Positions 42,908 to 52,326 of a stretch of DNA of 64,000 nucleotides are shown here, piece after piece (the stretch's first letter is position 1; each line of letters begins with the position of its first letter). This DNA is from JAOUEA01 sp963810915 (lineage in GTDB: Bacteria > Actinomycetota > UBA4738 > HRBIN12). The position numbers and the translations under genes were made by a program. The stretch is taken from assembly GCA_963810915.1 (NCBI GenBank), contig CAWEPH010000004.1, forward strand, positions 259,977 to 323,976. The letters run 5' to 3'. Under the pieces are notes generated by a model, which did no database searches, was not told where the DNA came from, and worked only from the letters and a program-made list of their open reading frames with translations.

Positions 42908-43861
42908 TCAGCCGCAAGAGGTGCGCAACCGATTGCGGGTGCGGACGAAGACGGGCCGGCCCTGCCCGTCGGTGCCGATCGTGCGCACCGTGTAGTGGCC
43001 CGGATGCGGGGCGCATGGTGTGGTGAACGCGTCGACGCCGAAGGTCCCGTCGGCCCGGACGACCGCCGTGTAGACCGGGTTGCGTCCGGCCCCGCTCCAC
43101 AGCAGCCGGACCTGGGTGCCTGGGAGGAAGCCCACGCCGTCGACCCGCCAGTGCATCGGTCGCGCGGTCCCCGAGAAGGCGTAGCAGGTGTACCAGGTCG
43201 AGAAGATCCGCACGCTCGTGGGGAACCGATCCGTCGGCGACGACGTGCGCACCTTGTAGGGGCCTGAGGGGACGTCGGGCTGGACGTAGCTGCCCGCTGC
43301 CGAGCCGAACCGATCCGTCCGGACGACCTTGGCGGTCACCGTCGCGCCGGCCGCGGTCAGGAGGAAGATGCGGATGTTCTCGCGGGCGGGATATCCGGTC
43401 AGGCGGAAGCTCGTCGTGTAGCGCTCCTTGGGTTGCAGGCCGAGCTGGGCGCACACGCGATCGTAGGGTGCGACGCCTGTCGGGTTCGCGGCCACCCGCG
43501 CGCGGATCGTGAACGTGACGTTGTCCGACCGTCGATGCTGGGCGTCCACGGCGAAGACGGCATGGCCTCCCCCCGGGTTGGGCGGCACCGCGAACCGCAC
43601 CGAGAACGTCCCCCACTTGGTCGTACGGGCCGAGGCCACCTCGACCACGCCTCGGACCGCGTCGCGGAAGCGCACGGAGACCCGCGTGCGATGAGCGAAC
43701 CCCGAGCCGCGCACCCCCACCTTCGCCCCCACGGGCCCGACGGTGCGCGAAAGGGCGATCGCTGGATGCGGGTGACGTTGGGCCGTGGCGGCGCCGGGCA
43801 GGGCAGGGACGAGCGATGCCGCCAGCAGGGCGACGACGACCAGGGCTCGGGGGGACCTCAT
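42908..43861 (-). CDS. exported protein with immunoglobulin-like domains
   Basis: 317 residues with a Sec signal (ALVVVALLAASLVPALPG). The first mature part (SRTVGPVGAKVGVRGSGFAH) has the IPT/TIG-type pattern; later segments GFLPGTQVRLLWSGAGRNP and ADGTFGVDAFTTP suggest a second similar fold. Four Cys occur as probable pairs (RVCAQL, YTCYAF, TPCAPH, TSCG). Probably extracellular or surface-associated; function unknown. Confidence 0.65.
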   Translation of the reverse strand: MRSPRALVVVALLAASLVPALPGAATAQRHPHPAIALSRTVGPVGAKVGVRGSGFAHRTRVSVRFRDAVRGVVEVASARTTKWGTFSVRFAVPPNPGGGHAVFAVDAQHRRSDNVTFTIRARVAANPTGVAPYDRVCAQLGLQPKERYTTSFRLTGYPARENIRIFLLTAAGATVTAKVVRTDRFGSAAGSYVQPDVPSGPYKVRTSSPTDRFPTSVRIFSTWYTCYAFSGTARPMHWRVDGVGFLPGTQVRLLWSGAGRNPVYTAVVRADGTFGVDAFTTPCAPHPGHYTVRTIGTDGQGRPVFVRTRNRLRTSCG

Positions 43862-43959
43862 CCCCCCTAGTATCGCCGGTCACGGGCCTCCTGCGTAAGC
43901 CCCTCGTTCGGAGGCGGTGGCTCCACGGGAGCCGGGCTCCCACGCGCTAGGGTCCTTCC

Positions 43960-44913
43960 ATGAGCGAACGGACCCTTCCCCGGGCAGCAGCGCCGAGCCT
44001 CCCCGAGGGGCGCCCTCCGTCGCCCCCGGCGCCGCGCCGCGCGCGACGTGCAGCCTTGGCGATCGCCCTCGCGGTGCTGGTGGTCGCGGGGGTCGGGGGC
44101 CGGATGGTCCTCGCGGGGCGCGGGGATGCGCTCGCTCTCGCGTTCGTGCCCGGCGCGTCCTGGCACTACCGCATGACGATGTCGATGCACGGTGCGATGG
44201 AGGCCTCCGATCGGTCGGTCCCGTACGACGTCGTGATGGCGGGCGATGCGGAGCTGCGGGTCCGTTCGGTCGCCGAGGACGGGACCGCGGTCGTGCAGGA
44301 GGTCTTCACGGACGTCACGATGACCTCCGACGGGGCGCCCGTGAGCGTGCCTTCGCTGCCTTCGCCCATCCTCACCGTCACGCGCGACGGACGCGTGATC
44401 GCTTCGAGCGGCAGCACACTGTTCGGAGGCAACGGGGCGCAGGGCCCCACGCAGGTCGGTCAGGAGGGCATCTCCGCCGTGCTCCCCGACGGCGACGTCT
44501 CTCCCGGGGACACGTGGACCAAGTCGGTCACGCAGTCGATCCTGGGATCGCCGACCACGTACACGACGACCAGCGTCTACCTCCGCGACGAGCGACTGGG
44601 CGATGCGCCCGCCGCGGTCGTTGGAACCACGGCCGTCGTGCCGCTGGACATCCGTGTCGGGGCGGCCGACGTGGCTGCGTTCCTCGGGGTTCCCGCGGAT
44701 CGGCTGCCGGTGGGCGCCGCCTTCGTGTACACGGGGCGAACGATCGTGGCGCGCACGAGCTGGATCGACGTCGACGCCGGGCGGCTGATCGAGACCCGAG
44801 AGACAGGTCGGTACGAGATGACGACGCGGGCGCAAGGGTTACCCTCGGGCGCGTTGCCTCCCGGCGGAGTCCGCATGACGGGCACCTTGACGATGACCCT
44901 GGAACCGGCCTAG
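43960..44913 (+). CDS. membrane-anchored protein, DUF6263-like
   Basis: 317 residues. A Pro/Arg-rich cytosolic N-terminus, one anchor helix (AALAIALAVLVVAGVGG) and an extracytoplasmic beta-rich body: FVPGASWHYRMTMSMHG, DVSPGDTWTKSVTQSI and RLIETRETGRYEMTT. The alternating strand pattern is typical of DUF6263-type actinobacterial surface proteins. Function unknown. Its end overlaps the convergent HD hydrolase by four bases. Confidence 0.6.
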   Translation: MSERTLPRAAAPSLPEGRPPSPPAPRRARRAALAIALAVLVVAGVGGRMVLAGRGDALALAFVPGASWHYRMTMSMHGAMEASDRSVPYDVVMAGDAELRVRSVAEDGTAVVQEVFTDVTMTSDGAPVSVPSLPSPILTVTRDGRVIASSGSTLFGGNGAQGPTQVGQEGISAVLPDGDVSPGDTWTKSVTQSILGSPTTYTTTSVYLRDERLGDAPAAVVGTTAVVPLDIRVGAADVAAFLGVPADRLPVGAAFVYTGRTIVARTSWIDVDAGRLIETRETGRYEMTTRAQGLPSGALPPGGVRMTGTLTMTLEPA

Positions 44914-45509
44914 GCGCCTGCCCGCGTCTCGATCTCCGCCACGGTCCGCGCGAGCTCCTCGACCATCGGGCTCGTGAATCCGACGCTCGCTCGCGATCGG
45001 AACGCCTCGACGAGGCCACGGTAGTAGTGGAGCTGGAAGGCCGCGCCCGTGTTGAACCGATCCCAGAGCGCATCACCGTAGACCTCGAGGTCGCGCAGGA
45101 TGCTCCGGGCGTTGTGGAGCTTGTCGGCCACGGAGATGCGGAGCCCGCCGATGTCGTCCGCCTCTCGGAGGTGGGCCACGTAGCGGTCCTTGCGGACCTC
45201 GGTCGGGGGCTTCTCCACCTCGAGGTGATCCGTGCAGAAGGCGACGAGGGCCGCCACCTCCCGTCCGAAGATCTCCTCGATCTCCCGCAAACGCCCGGGT
45301 GGACCCTCGGCCGTCGGATGGTCCTCCGCCGCGTCGTGCAGCAGCGCGGCCATCGCCTGGGACTCGTCGCCGCCGTCCTCGAGCACGAGTGCGGCCACGC
45401 TCAGCAGGTGGGTGAGGTAGGGGATGTCGGTTCCCTTCCGGCGGTCGTCCCGATGGAGATCGGCTGCGTAGCGGTAGGCAGCGTCGAACCGCTCGGAGAG
45501 GGCCGGCAT
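44910..45509 (-). CDS. HD-domain hydrolase of the ppGpp-hydrolase (MESH1-like) type
   Basis: 199 residues, close in size to MESH1-type stand-alone ppGpp hydrolases. Metal-binding HD pattern: ADLHRDDRRKGTDIPYLTHL (His...), AMAALLHDAAED and ISVADKLHNARSI. The usual RelA synthetase and regulatory domains are absent. A role in removing (p)ppGpp is inferred from motif order; related HD nucleotidases are possible. It starts 8 bases after the small HesB-like gene, forming an operon. Confidence 0.72.
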   Translation of the reverse strand: MPALSERFDAAYRYAADLHRDDRRKGTDIPYLTHLLSVAALVLEDGGDESQAMAALLHDAAEDHPTAEGPPGRLREIEEIFGREVAALVAFCTDHLEVEKPPTEVRKDRYVAHLREADDIGGLRISVADKLHNARSILRDLEVYGDALWDRFNTGAAFQLHYYRGLVEAFRSRASVGFTSPMVEELARTVAEIETRAGA

Positions 45510-45517
45510 CCGATCCC

Positions 45518-45769
45518 TCACATCCTCGGGATCAGGATCGGCAGGTTGTGCTCCCCGGTGTCGAGGACACCGTCGAGCCCGGGTTCCACGAGGAGCTCGA
45601 CCTCCCCGCACGCCACCGTCTCGTCGCCGGGCGCGGCCGACTCGGTGAGCTCGAACCGCACGCCGGCCCCCTCGCGGCACAGGCGGATCCGCGCGTTGGG
45701 GTTGAAGCGGCGGGCGGCCGCTTCGGACTGCGCGACCACCTGGGTCGCGCGGACGGTGGGCTCGATCAC
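45518..45769 (-). CDS. HesB/IscA-fold protein lacking the cluster cysteines
   Basis: 83 residues. The length and strand order (ARIRLCREGAGVRFELTES, then GDETVACGEVELLVEP and a short end) match A-type iron-sulfur carrier folds. The conserved C-terminal CGCG cysteines are missing; two other Cys remain (RLCREG, VACGE). It may have lost cluster transfer. Co-oriented with and upstream of the HD hydrolase. Confidence 0.55.
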   Translation of the reverse strand: MIEPTVRATQVVAQSEAAARRFNPNARIRLCREGAGVRFELTESAAPGDETVACGEVELLVEPGLDGVLDTGEHNLPILIPRM

Positions 45770-45852
45770 GGGGGCATCTTACGGAGCCTCACCGGTCCGC
45801 GGGTGTGCCCCGGCTAGGCTGGGCGCTGGATGCGGAGCGAGGGGGTCGGACA

Positions 45853-46710
45853 GTGAGGTCCACGACGGGCACGAGGATCGGTCGGGTCGTTGCGGTCGGG
45901 GCGGTCGCGCTGTTGTTGACGGGCTGCATCAAGCTGGACATGGATCTCGACGTCTCCGCGGACGACACGGTGAGCGGCACCGTCGTCTTCGCCTTCAGCA
46001 AGCAGCTCCTGGAGCTCACGGGCCAGTCGGCCGACGAACTCTTCAAGGGCGGCGCGACGAGCCTCCCGTCGGACATCCCCGGTACCACCACGGCGCCCTA
46101 CGAAGACGATCAGTTCGTGGGCCAGAAGATCACCTTCGACCACGTCGAGCTCAGCCGGTTCAACACCGAGGGGAGCGATCTCACGATCGAACACGTGGGC
46201 GACGAGTTCCACGTGGCGGGTTCCATGGACCTCTCCGGGAGCTCGACCGGCTCCACCGCCGGCGTCGGCGACATCTCCCAGTTCGGGAGCAGCGCGCAGA
46301 TCTCCATCACCCTCACGTTCCCGGGGAAGGTCATCTCCTCGACGACGGGGGAGGTCGACGGCAACTCCGTGACGTGGACGCCGAAGCTCGGGGAGAAGAC
46401 CGATCTCACCACGGTGGCGAGCGCCGTTCCGAGCGACAGCTTCCCCTGGTTGTGGGTGCTGATCGGCGTGGGCGTGCTGGTGCTCGCCGGGGTCCTCGTC
46501 GTGGTGCTGGTGAGCCGCCGGGGCAAGCCCGCCGCGCCGACGGAGCTGGAAACGTCGACGGAGCCCTCGGCTTCGGCGCCCGCGGCACCGCTCGCCCAAG
46601 CGGCGACCGCAGACGCGCCCACGGTTCCCCCGCCGCCACCCGCCCCAACCGATCCGGCGACGTCCACGCCGGTCGAGGACCCCTCGCCTCCGCCTCCTCC
46701 TCCGGACTGA
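45853..46710 (+). CDS. LppM-type lipoprotein
   Basis: 285 residues. The lipobox ALLLTGCIKLDMDL marks lipidation at Cys; the next residues match the mycobacterial LppM domain start (DLDVSADDTVSGTVVFAFS). A C-terminal helix (LWVLIGVGVLVLAGVLVVVL) plus a Pro/Ala-rich tail follow. LppM has been linked to phagosome interaction in mycobacteria; in an environmental relative an envelope role is all that can be said. GTG start. Confidence 0.78.
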   Translation: MRSTTGTRIGRVVAVGAVALLLTGCIKLDMDLDVSADDTVSGTVVFAFSKQLLELTGQSADELFKGGATSLPSDIPGTTTAPYEDDQFVGQKITFDHVELSRFNTEGSDLTIEHVGDEFHVAGSMDLSGSSTGSTAGVGDISQFGSSAQISITLTFPGKVISSTTGEVDGNSVTWTPKLGEKTDLTTVASAVPSDSFPWLWVLIGVGVLVLAGVLVVVLVSRRGKPAAPTELETSTEPSASAPAAPLAQAATADAPTVPPPPPAPTDPATSTPVEDPSPPPPPPD

Positions 46711-46752
46711 GGGCCGCGGATCGGCCCGGGATCTCGCTGGTAGCGTCGCGCC

Positions 46753-47679
46753 ATGCCCGCCGACATCGGTCGCTTCGAGCGACGCACACTCGGCATCGCC
46801 GCCGTCTCGGTCACCACCATGATCTGGGGTCTCGTGCCGCTGATCATCAAGCGCATCGAGATGCCGACGATCGCGTTCGCGTCCTACCGCCTTTGGATGG
46901 GCGTGCTGGTCTACGCGCTGATCTTCGCGGCTACGGGCCGCCGCCCGTCGTGGGCCACGCTGAAGTCGTGTGCGCTCGGCGGCGTATTCTTCGCCGCCGA
47001 CATCTTCCTGAGCTTCACCGCGTTCCGCCTCACGAGCGTCGCCAACGCCACGATCATCGGCGCCCTCGCGCCCGTGTTCATCCTGTTCGGGGCCGCGCGG
47101 TGGTTCGGCGAGCGGGTCGACCGGCGCGACCTGGTGTGGGTCGGTCTCTCGTTCGGCGGCGTGGCGGCCGTCGCGATCGGCTCCGCGGGCTCGCCCTCCT
47201 GGAGCCCGCTCGGGGACCTCGCGGCGGCGGCGGGCGTGTTCAGCTGGACCGCCTACTGGCTGTTCTCGAAGCGCGCGCGCGCCTCGGTCGGGGCCCTGGA
47301 GTACATGGCCACCGTGATGTTCGTAGCGGCTGTGCTCCTCACCGCGGCCGGGTTCGTCTCGGGGACCTCGATGGCGCCCCCGCAGGGGATGGACTGGGTC
47401 CGCGTCTGGGTGATCACGATCTTCCCCGGCGCCATCGGGCACTTCCTGGTCGCGTGGTCACACCGTGAGGTCGAGGCCTGGCTGGCGTCGCTGATCACCC
47501 AATGCCAGCCGGTGGTGGCTTCGCTCGCCGCGTGGGCGGTCCTGGGAGAGACGCTCACGCCCCTCACGTTGGTGGGAGGCGGGATCGTCCTGCTCGCCAC
47601 CGCCGCCATCCTCGTGCACGGCGCCCGCGGGGCGCCGGATCAGATGGTCGAGCCGGAGACCCCCGCTCCGGCCGGCTGA
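46753..47679 (+). CDS. EamA/DMT-family transporter
   Basis: 308 residues with ten predicted helices and two EamA repeats: TTMIWGLVPLIIKRIEMPT, LTSVANATIIGALAPVFILF and the second repeat ending LITQCQPVVASLAAWAVLGE. Exports small metabolites such as amino acids or purines. Start supported by the conserved first helix. Transcribed alone; convergent with the sarcosine oxidase operon. Confidence 0.88.
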   Translation: MPADIGRFERRTLGIAAVSVTTMIWGLVPLIIKRIEMPTIAFASYRLWMGVLVYALIFAATGRRPSWATLKSCALGGVFFAADIFLSFTAFRLTSVANATIIGALAPVFILFGAARWFGERVDRRDLVWVGLSFGGVAAVAIGSAGSPSWSPLGDLAAAAGVFSWTAYWLFSKRARASVGALEYMATVMFVAAVLLTAAGFVSGTSMAPPQGMDWVRVWVITIFPGAIGHFLVAWSHREVEAWLASLITQCQPVVASLAAWAVLGETLTPLTLVGGGIVLLATAAILVHGARGAPDQMVEPETPAPAG

Positions 47680-47696
47680 TCGGGCGTCACGGCGTC

Positions 47697-48905
47697 TCAG
47701 TGGGTGCCGGCGCTGGCGGCGTCGGGCACCATGCGGTCGCGCTCGAACCGATCGGGCGCGAACGGCGCGATCAGGTCGGGTGTGCGGCCCGTGGCGATCA
47801 GCTCCGCCGTGAGCTTCCCGAAGATGGGGGAGCCCTTGAACCCCCAGGTCCCCATCCCGGCCATCAGGAAGAAGTTCCGCACCTCGGACTCCCCGAGCAG
47901 CGGGGAGGAGTCCGGCGTCATGTCACAGAGGCCCGCCCACTGACGCATCGCTCGCGCCTTGGCCATGAACGGGAGGATCTGGATCGAGCGCTTCGCCGAC
48001 TCCGCGAGGAAATCGAACGTGGAGCGGGTCGAGTACGTGTTGTAGGGCAGGATCTCCGCGCCCACCAGGAGCTCGCCTCGTGCGGTCTGCGAGATGTAGA
48101 CGTAGAGGTCCATCGAGCTCACCAGGCCGTCCAGCACGTGCGCGTACGGTTCGGTCACGAAGGCCTGCAGCGGGTGGGTGCTGATGGGCAGGCGGAGGCC
48201 CGCCATCGACGCGAGGATCGAGCTGTAGCCCGCCACCGCGCTCACCACGACTCCCGCGCCGACGGAACCGGCGTCGGTGAGGACGCCGTGGCACACGCCG
48301 TCGCGCACGTCCAAGCCGGTGACCTCGACACCCTCGTGCACGTCCACGCCGCGCTCCTGCGCCGCCGTGGCGTATCCCCACACCACCGAGTCGTGATGCG
48401 CGAAGGATCCGGGTGGGTGGAAGGAGGCGCCGACGATCGGAAGCTCCCCGCCACCCGTCAGATCCACCAGCGGACACCGCTCCACGACCTCCTGGGGCGT
48501 GAGGATCTCGTTCGCCACGCCGTACGCGTTGTTGAGCAGCGCCTTGTCGCGCTCCACCTCGAGGGCGTCGAACGTGTGCACGAGGTCGAGCTCGCCCTGT
48601 GTGCTGAACATCACGTTGAAGTCCAGCTCGGCGCTCAGGGTGCGCCAGATCTCCAGGCTCGCCTTGTAGAGGGGCACCGTCTCCGGCGTGTTGTAGTTGG
48701 CGCGCACGACCTGCGTATTGCGTCCGGAACCCCCCGAGCCGATGTACGCGCGCTCGAATACGGCCACGTTCCGCACCCCGTGGCCGGCGGCGAGGTTGTA
48801 GGCGAGTGCGAGGCCGTTCACCCCGCCACCCACGATCACGACGTCGTAGTGGGGCCTGACCTCTGCCTTGCGCAGGAACGTGCGCGTCCGCAGGAGGCCG
48901 GTCAC
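47697..48905 (-). CDS. soxB: sarcosine oxidase, beta subunit
   Basis: 402 residues. FAD-binding beta subunit of heterotetrameric sarcosine oxidase, which demethylates sarcosine to glycine, H2O2 and 5,10-methylene-tetrahydrofolate. Seen: VRPHYDVVIVGGGVNGLALA and GSGGSGRNTQVVRANYNTPE, typical for attachment of covalent FMN and FAD binding. It starts with a GTG overlapping the soxG stop (GTGA). Last gene of the soxDAGB operon. Confidence 0.93.
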   Translation of the reverse strand: MTGLLRTRTFLRKAEVRPHYDVVIVGGGVNGLALAYNLAAGHGVRNVAVFERAYIGSGGSGRNTQVVRANYNTPETVPLYKASLEIWRTLSAELDFNVMFSTQGELDLVHTFDALEVERDKALLNNAYGVANEILTPQEVVERCPLVDLTGGGELPIVGASFHPPGSFAHHDSVVWGYATAAQERGVDVHEGVEVTGLDVRDGVCHGVLTDAGSVGAGVVVSAVAGYSSILASMAGLRLPISTHPLQAFVTEPYAHVLDGLVSSMDLYVYISQTARGELLVGAEILPYNTYSTRSTFDFLAESAKRSIQILPFMAKARAMRQWAGLCDMTPDSSPLLGESEVRNFFLMAGMGTWGFKGSPIFGKLTAELIATGRTPDLIAPFAPDRFERDRMVPDAASAGTH

Positions 48906-49414
48906 GAACGCGCCTCGTCCGGCGCGGGGGCCGCGGAGGGACCGCCCGACAACGTCCAGTCCGCGGGTTCGGTGCGTTCGCGGACCTGCAGGCCCGCGCA
49001 CCGCGCGAGGATGCGCTCCCGCAGGTAGGCACGCCACATCGTCGGGACGAGGAGGTGCACGCGTCCGTTGGCGCACACGATCTTCGTGGGCACGCGGGCG
49101 ACGTCGCCCTGGGCGAAGCCGTCCTCGGGGAGTTCGAGCGGTGACAGCCGCGCCATCGCACGGTCGGTGTCCTCGCCCTCCAGCGTCCACACCGTCCAGC
49201 CATCCGTGGCGTCGACCACCATGGCATCGGTGGCCCCGACGGCCTCGACCACGGCCGCGTGCGCACGCGCCACATCGGCGGTCGCCACGAGGAGCATCAG
49301 CTCGTCCGGCGCCACGCGACCCGCGTAGCCGTCGACCGCCTCGGCCGCATCCACGGCGCTCGGCGTGCCCACGCAGGTGATGACCCCGGTTCGGCTGGCG
49401 ATCAGGTCAAGCAC
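48902..49414 (-). CDS. soxG: sarcosine oxidase, gamma subunit
   Basis: 170 residues, beta-rich GcvT-like small subunit. Motifs: AAEAVDGYAGRVAPDELMLL, DATDGWTVWTLEGEDTDRAM and LSPLELPEDGFAQGDVARVP. The GTG start overlaps the soxA stop by 8 bases. It completes the tetramer at the folate end. Confidence 0.88.
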   Translation of the reverse strand: MLDLIASRTGVITCVGTPSAVDAAEAVDGYAGRVAPDELMLLVATADVARAHAAVVEAVGATDAMVVDATDGWTVWTLEGEDTDRAMARLSPLELPEDGFAQGDVARVPTKIVCANGRVHLLVPTMWRAYLRERILARCAGLQVRERTEPADWTLSGGPSAAPAPDEARS

Positions 49415-52031
49415 GCTGGCGCGCCCCTTCGGGGTCGTAGAACGGCGTGGGGACGATGCGCGCCGCCACGTCGCCGGCCCGTAAGTTCGCAGGGAAGACG
49501 CCCTCCACCGCGCGGATCCAGGCGAGTCCGATCCAGGTCTGCAGCGCCTCGGAGCGCGCACACGAGGTCACCCGGCCGACGATCCGCTCGCCCGCGTAGA
49601 CCGGTGCACCGCGCTGAGGGGCATCGTCGAACCGCAGCCCCACGAGCTTGCGTTCGAGCGGGATCCCCGCCATCCGCTCCAGCGCCATCTTCCCGACGAA
49701 TGCCGGCTTGTCCATGTCGACGCTCCATCCGAGCCCGAGCTTGTGCGGATGGTCGTCCGGCAGCGTGTCCTGCCCGAGGTAGACGTGGCCCTTCTCCAGC
49801 CGGAGCACATCGAGCGCGTCCAGCCCATGGGGCGCGATACCGAGGTCTCGGCCCGCCTCCATCAGCGCCTCCCACAGCTCCACGCTCCGCGAACGAGGGT
49901 GGTGCAGTTCGAAGGAGACCTCCCCCACGAACCCGACGCGGATCGCGCGACACCCCACACCGGCGACGGTGACCTCTCGGTGACGGGCGTAGCCGAGCGC
50001 GTCCGCCGAGAGGTCGTCCTCGCACAGGCGCTCCAACAGCGTCCGCGCCTTCGGGCCCGCGACGTTGATGGCCCCGAGCATCGCGGTCTGGTTCACGACA
50101 TGGGCCTGCAGGCCCCACCGATCCGCCCAGTCACGTAGCCAGGCTTCCATCCGGTCGGCGCCGCCGGAGGTGGACGTGAGGTAGAAGCGACCGTCCTCGA
50201 GCGCGCAGACGAGGCCGTCGTCCATCACGTAGCCGGCCTCGTCGAGCGCGAGCAGGTACCGCGCGCGGCCGACCTCGAGGTCGTCTATCCGGCACGGGAA
50301 GACGCGATCGAGGAGCGCGCGCGCGTCGGTGCCCCCGACCAGGAACTTGCCGAGCGTGCTCACGTCCATCAAGCTCACGCGCTCGCGTACGGCCCGGTAT
50401 TCCTCCATCGCGTCTCCGTAGGAATACGGGCGCTTCCAGCTCCCGGACCAGTCGAGGTCGGCGCGCGCCGCGAGGTGTGTCTCGTGCAGGGCGGTGCGCT
50501 TCTCGATCACCTCGTTCACGCCGCCGGCGATGTCCTCCAGCCGCACGGGACGTGCGGGCGGTCGCGAGGTGGTGCGGGGACTCGCGCCACTCCCGTTCAC
50601 ACCCGCGAACGTGGCGAGGTGCCGTCCGCACATCGCGCCCTGGCACGGGCCCATCGTCGCGGTCGTGTAACGTTTCAGGATCTCGGCGTTCGTCCAACCC
50701 TCGCGCCACGCCTGCGTGAGCTCCGCCACGCCCACGTCCTCGCAGAGGCAGACGACGCCGCCCGAGCCGAGCTGCGGCTGAGCGGGCTCGCGCGCCGGGT
50801 CGGCCTCGGTCGCGTCGGTCCCGGCCCGCGTGCCCGAGTCGAGGGCCTCTTCGAGGGTGCACCCCGGGAGCACGACGTCGCCCGCGCCCACGATCGGCAG
50901 GTCGGCCCCCATCCGGAGCAGACCGTCGCGCGGCGCGTACCCGAGAGAGATCACGAGGGCGTCGCACGCAAGGGTGCGTTGGCCTCGTGCGGTCTCGAGG
51001 GTGACCGACTCGACCTTCCCCCGGCCCTGCGCGGAGGCCAGCCGCCCCTCCCGCGTCACCGGGATGCCCGCGGGGATACGGTCCGCGAGGTGATCGGGCG
51101 CCACGACCTCCTCGATGCGCATCCCCGCCGCCCTCAGGGTCGCGAGGTGCGCGAGCCCCTCCTGCGTCTCGATCACCACGATCGCGCGCCGGCCCGGCAT
51201 CACACCGTGCGCGCCGGCCATGCGGGCCGCGCCCCGGCCCAGCCACACGCCGGGCAGGTCGTTCCCCGGGAACACCCCGTGAGACTCGACCGCGCCCGTG
51301 GCGACGATCACCCGTCCGGCGTCCACCTCCAGGAGCTCGTCCGGGCCGACGACCGGGACCAGTGGACCGTCGTAGACGCCGACGGCCACGTGGCTCTCGC
51401 GCAGGTCAACGTTGCTCATCGCGCGCAGCTCGACGCGGAGCGATCCGATCCGGTCGCGCACGAGACCGGGTGCCACCCCTGCGCCAACCGGTCCTTCGTC
51501 CACCACGAGGACGCGCGTCGACGGGTCGGCCGCCGCCGCCTTCGCGGCCGCGAGCCCGGCGGGGCCGCCGCCGATCACCACCACGTCCGCATGCAGGAAC
51601 ACCCGTTCCTTCAGGTGGGGCTCGCGTTCGACCGGCAGCGAGCCCACGCCGGTGTGGCGCCGGATGATCCTCTCGGCGATGGGCCAGAGCCAGCGCGGCC
51701 TGGAGAACACCTTGTAGTAGAAGCCGACGGGCATGAGGCGGTGCGCGCGGTCGGTGATGGCGAGCAGATCGCGCTCGGCGTTGGGGAACCCGGACTCCCG
51801 CCGGATGCGCTGGCCCGCACGGGCCGTCGTCGTGCAGGTGCGCACGCCCGGCTCGTCGTCCACGGTCATCAGGCAGTTCGGGCAGTCGCCCGAGAGGCAG
51901 TAGAGACCCCTGCGCCGGTGGTACTTGAGGGAGCGGCTGAACGTGCGCACGCCGCCGCGGAAGAGCGCGGACGCGATCGTGTCGTCCTCGTGCAGGGGGA
52001 CCCGCCGCCCCTCGAAATCGATCGATCCCAT
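49407..52031 (-). CDS. soxA: sarcosine oxidase, alpha subunit
   Basis: 874 residues. N-terminal 2Fe-2S-like fold remnant (GLYCLSGDCPNCLMTVDD), an NAD-binding flavoprotein domain (ADVVVIGGGPAGLAAAKAAA), a cysteine motif VVCLCEDVGVAE with MGPCQGAMCG, and a C-terminal GcvT-like tetrahydrofolate domain (YRAVRERVSLMDVSTLGKFL). It channels the methylene unit to folate. Slightly short compared with the family but no domain is missing. Begins six bases after soxD. Confidence 0.93.
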   Translation of the reverse strand: MGSIDFEGRRVPLHEDDTIASALFRGGVRTFSRSLKYHRRRGLYCLSGDCPNCLMTVDDEPGVRTCTTTARAGQRIRRESGFPNAERDLLAITDRAHRLMPVGFYYKVFSRPRWLWPIAERIIRRHTGVGSLPVEREPHLKERVFLHADVVVIGGGPAGLAAAKAAAADPSTRVLVVDEGPVGAGVAPGLVRDRIGSLRVELRAMSNVDLRESHVAVGVYDGPLVPVVGPDELLEVDAGRVIVATGAVESHGVFPGNDLPGVWLGRGAARMAGAHGVMPGRRAIVVIETQEGLAHLATLRAAGMRIEEVVAPDHLADRIPAGIPVTREGRLASAQGRGKVESVTLETARGQRTLACDALVISLGYAPRDGLLRMGADLPIVGAGDVVLPGCTLEEALDSGTRAGTDATEADPAREPAQPQLGSGGVVCLCEDVGVAELTQAWREGWTNAEILKRYTTATMGPCQGAMCGRHLATFAGVNGSGASPRTTSRPPARPVRLEDIAGGVNEVIEKRTALHETHLAARADLDWSGSWKRPYSYGDAMEEYRAVRERVSLMDVSTLGKFLVGGTDARALLDRVFPCRIDDLEVGRARYLLALDEAGYVMDDGLVCALEDGRFYLTSTSGGADRMEAWLRDWADRWGLQAHVVNQTAMLGAINVAGPKARTLLERLCEDDLSADALGYARHREVTVAGVGCRAIRVGFVGEVSFELHHPRSRSVELWEALMEAGRDLGIAPHGLDALDVLRLEKGHVYLGQDTLPDDHPHKLGLGWSVDMDKPAFVGKMALERMAGIPLERKLVGLRFDDAPQRGAPVYAGERIVGRVTSCARSEALQTWIGLAWIRAVEGVFPANLRAGDVAARIVPTPFYDPEGARQRA

Positions 52032-52036
52032 CGGGC

Positions 52037-52276
52037 CTAGGTCCGTCCCGCGTCGAGGGCGTTCGTGACGGTGTCGCGGCGCAGGTCCAGCCAGCGTCGG
52101 CACCCGTACAGATGGAACCAGCGCTCCTTCTGCGGACCGGGCGCGTTCTCCATCAGGTAGACCCGCGCGAAGTCCTCGTGCGGATCGTCGGCGTCGAGAG
52201 GACGCAGCTCGCCGCCGAACGTGAACTCCGTATGGTCGCGCGGCCCGCAGTTGGGGCAGGGGATCTTCAGGCCCAT
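52037..52276 (-). CDS. soxD: sarcosine oxidase, delta subunit
   Basis: 79 residues. Zinc ligands CPNC at the N-terminus and HLYGC near the middle match the delta subunit. Also FTFGGELRPLDADD, RVYLMENAPGPQKERWFHLY. First gene of the operon. A 15-base palindrome (GGGAGGCAGCCTCCC) lies ~36 bases upstream. Confidence 0.92.
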   Translation of the reverse strand: MGLKIPCPNCGPRDHTEFTFGGELRPLDADDPHEDFARVYLMENAPGPQKERWFHLYGCRRWLDLRRDTVTNALDAGRT

Positions 52277-52311
52277 CCAGCACCCTTCGCCGATGCGGTG
52301 ACTGCAGGTCA

Positions 52312-52326
52312 GGGAGGCAGCCTCCC
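52312..52326. promoter_or_regulatory. palindrome upstream of soxD
   Basis: GGGAGGCAGCCTCCC, a near-perfect inverted repeat in the soxD leader. It could be an operator or a hairpin in the 5' leader that controls ribosome access. No consensus promoter could be assigned. Confidence 0.35.

Noticed and set aside
43917..47468. Plus-strand open frame of ~1,180 codons
   Set aside because: It runs across six better-supported genes on both strands, its protein is Arg/Gly-rich without any domain, and long stop-free shadows are expected at this GC content.
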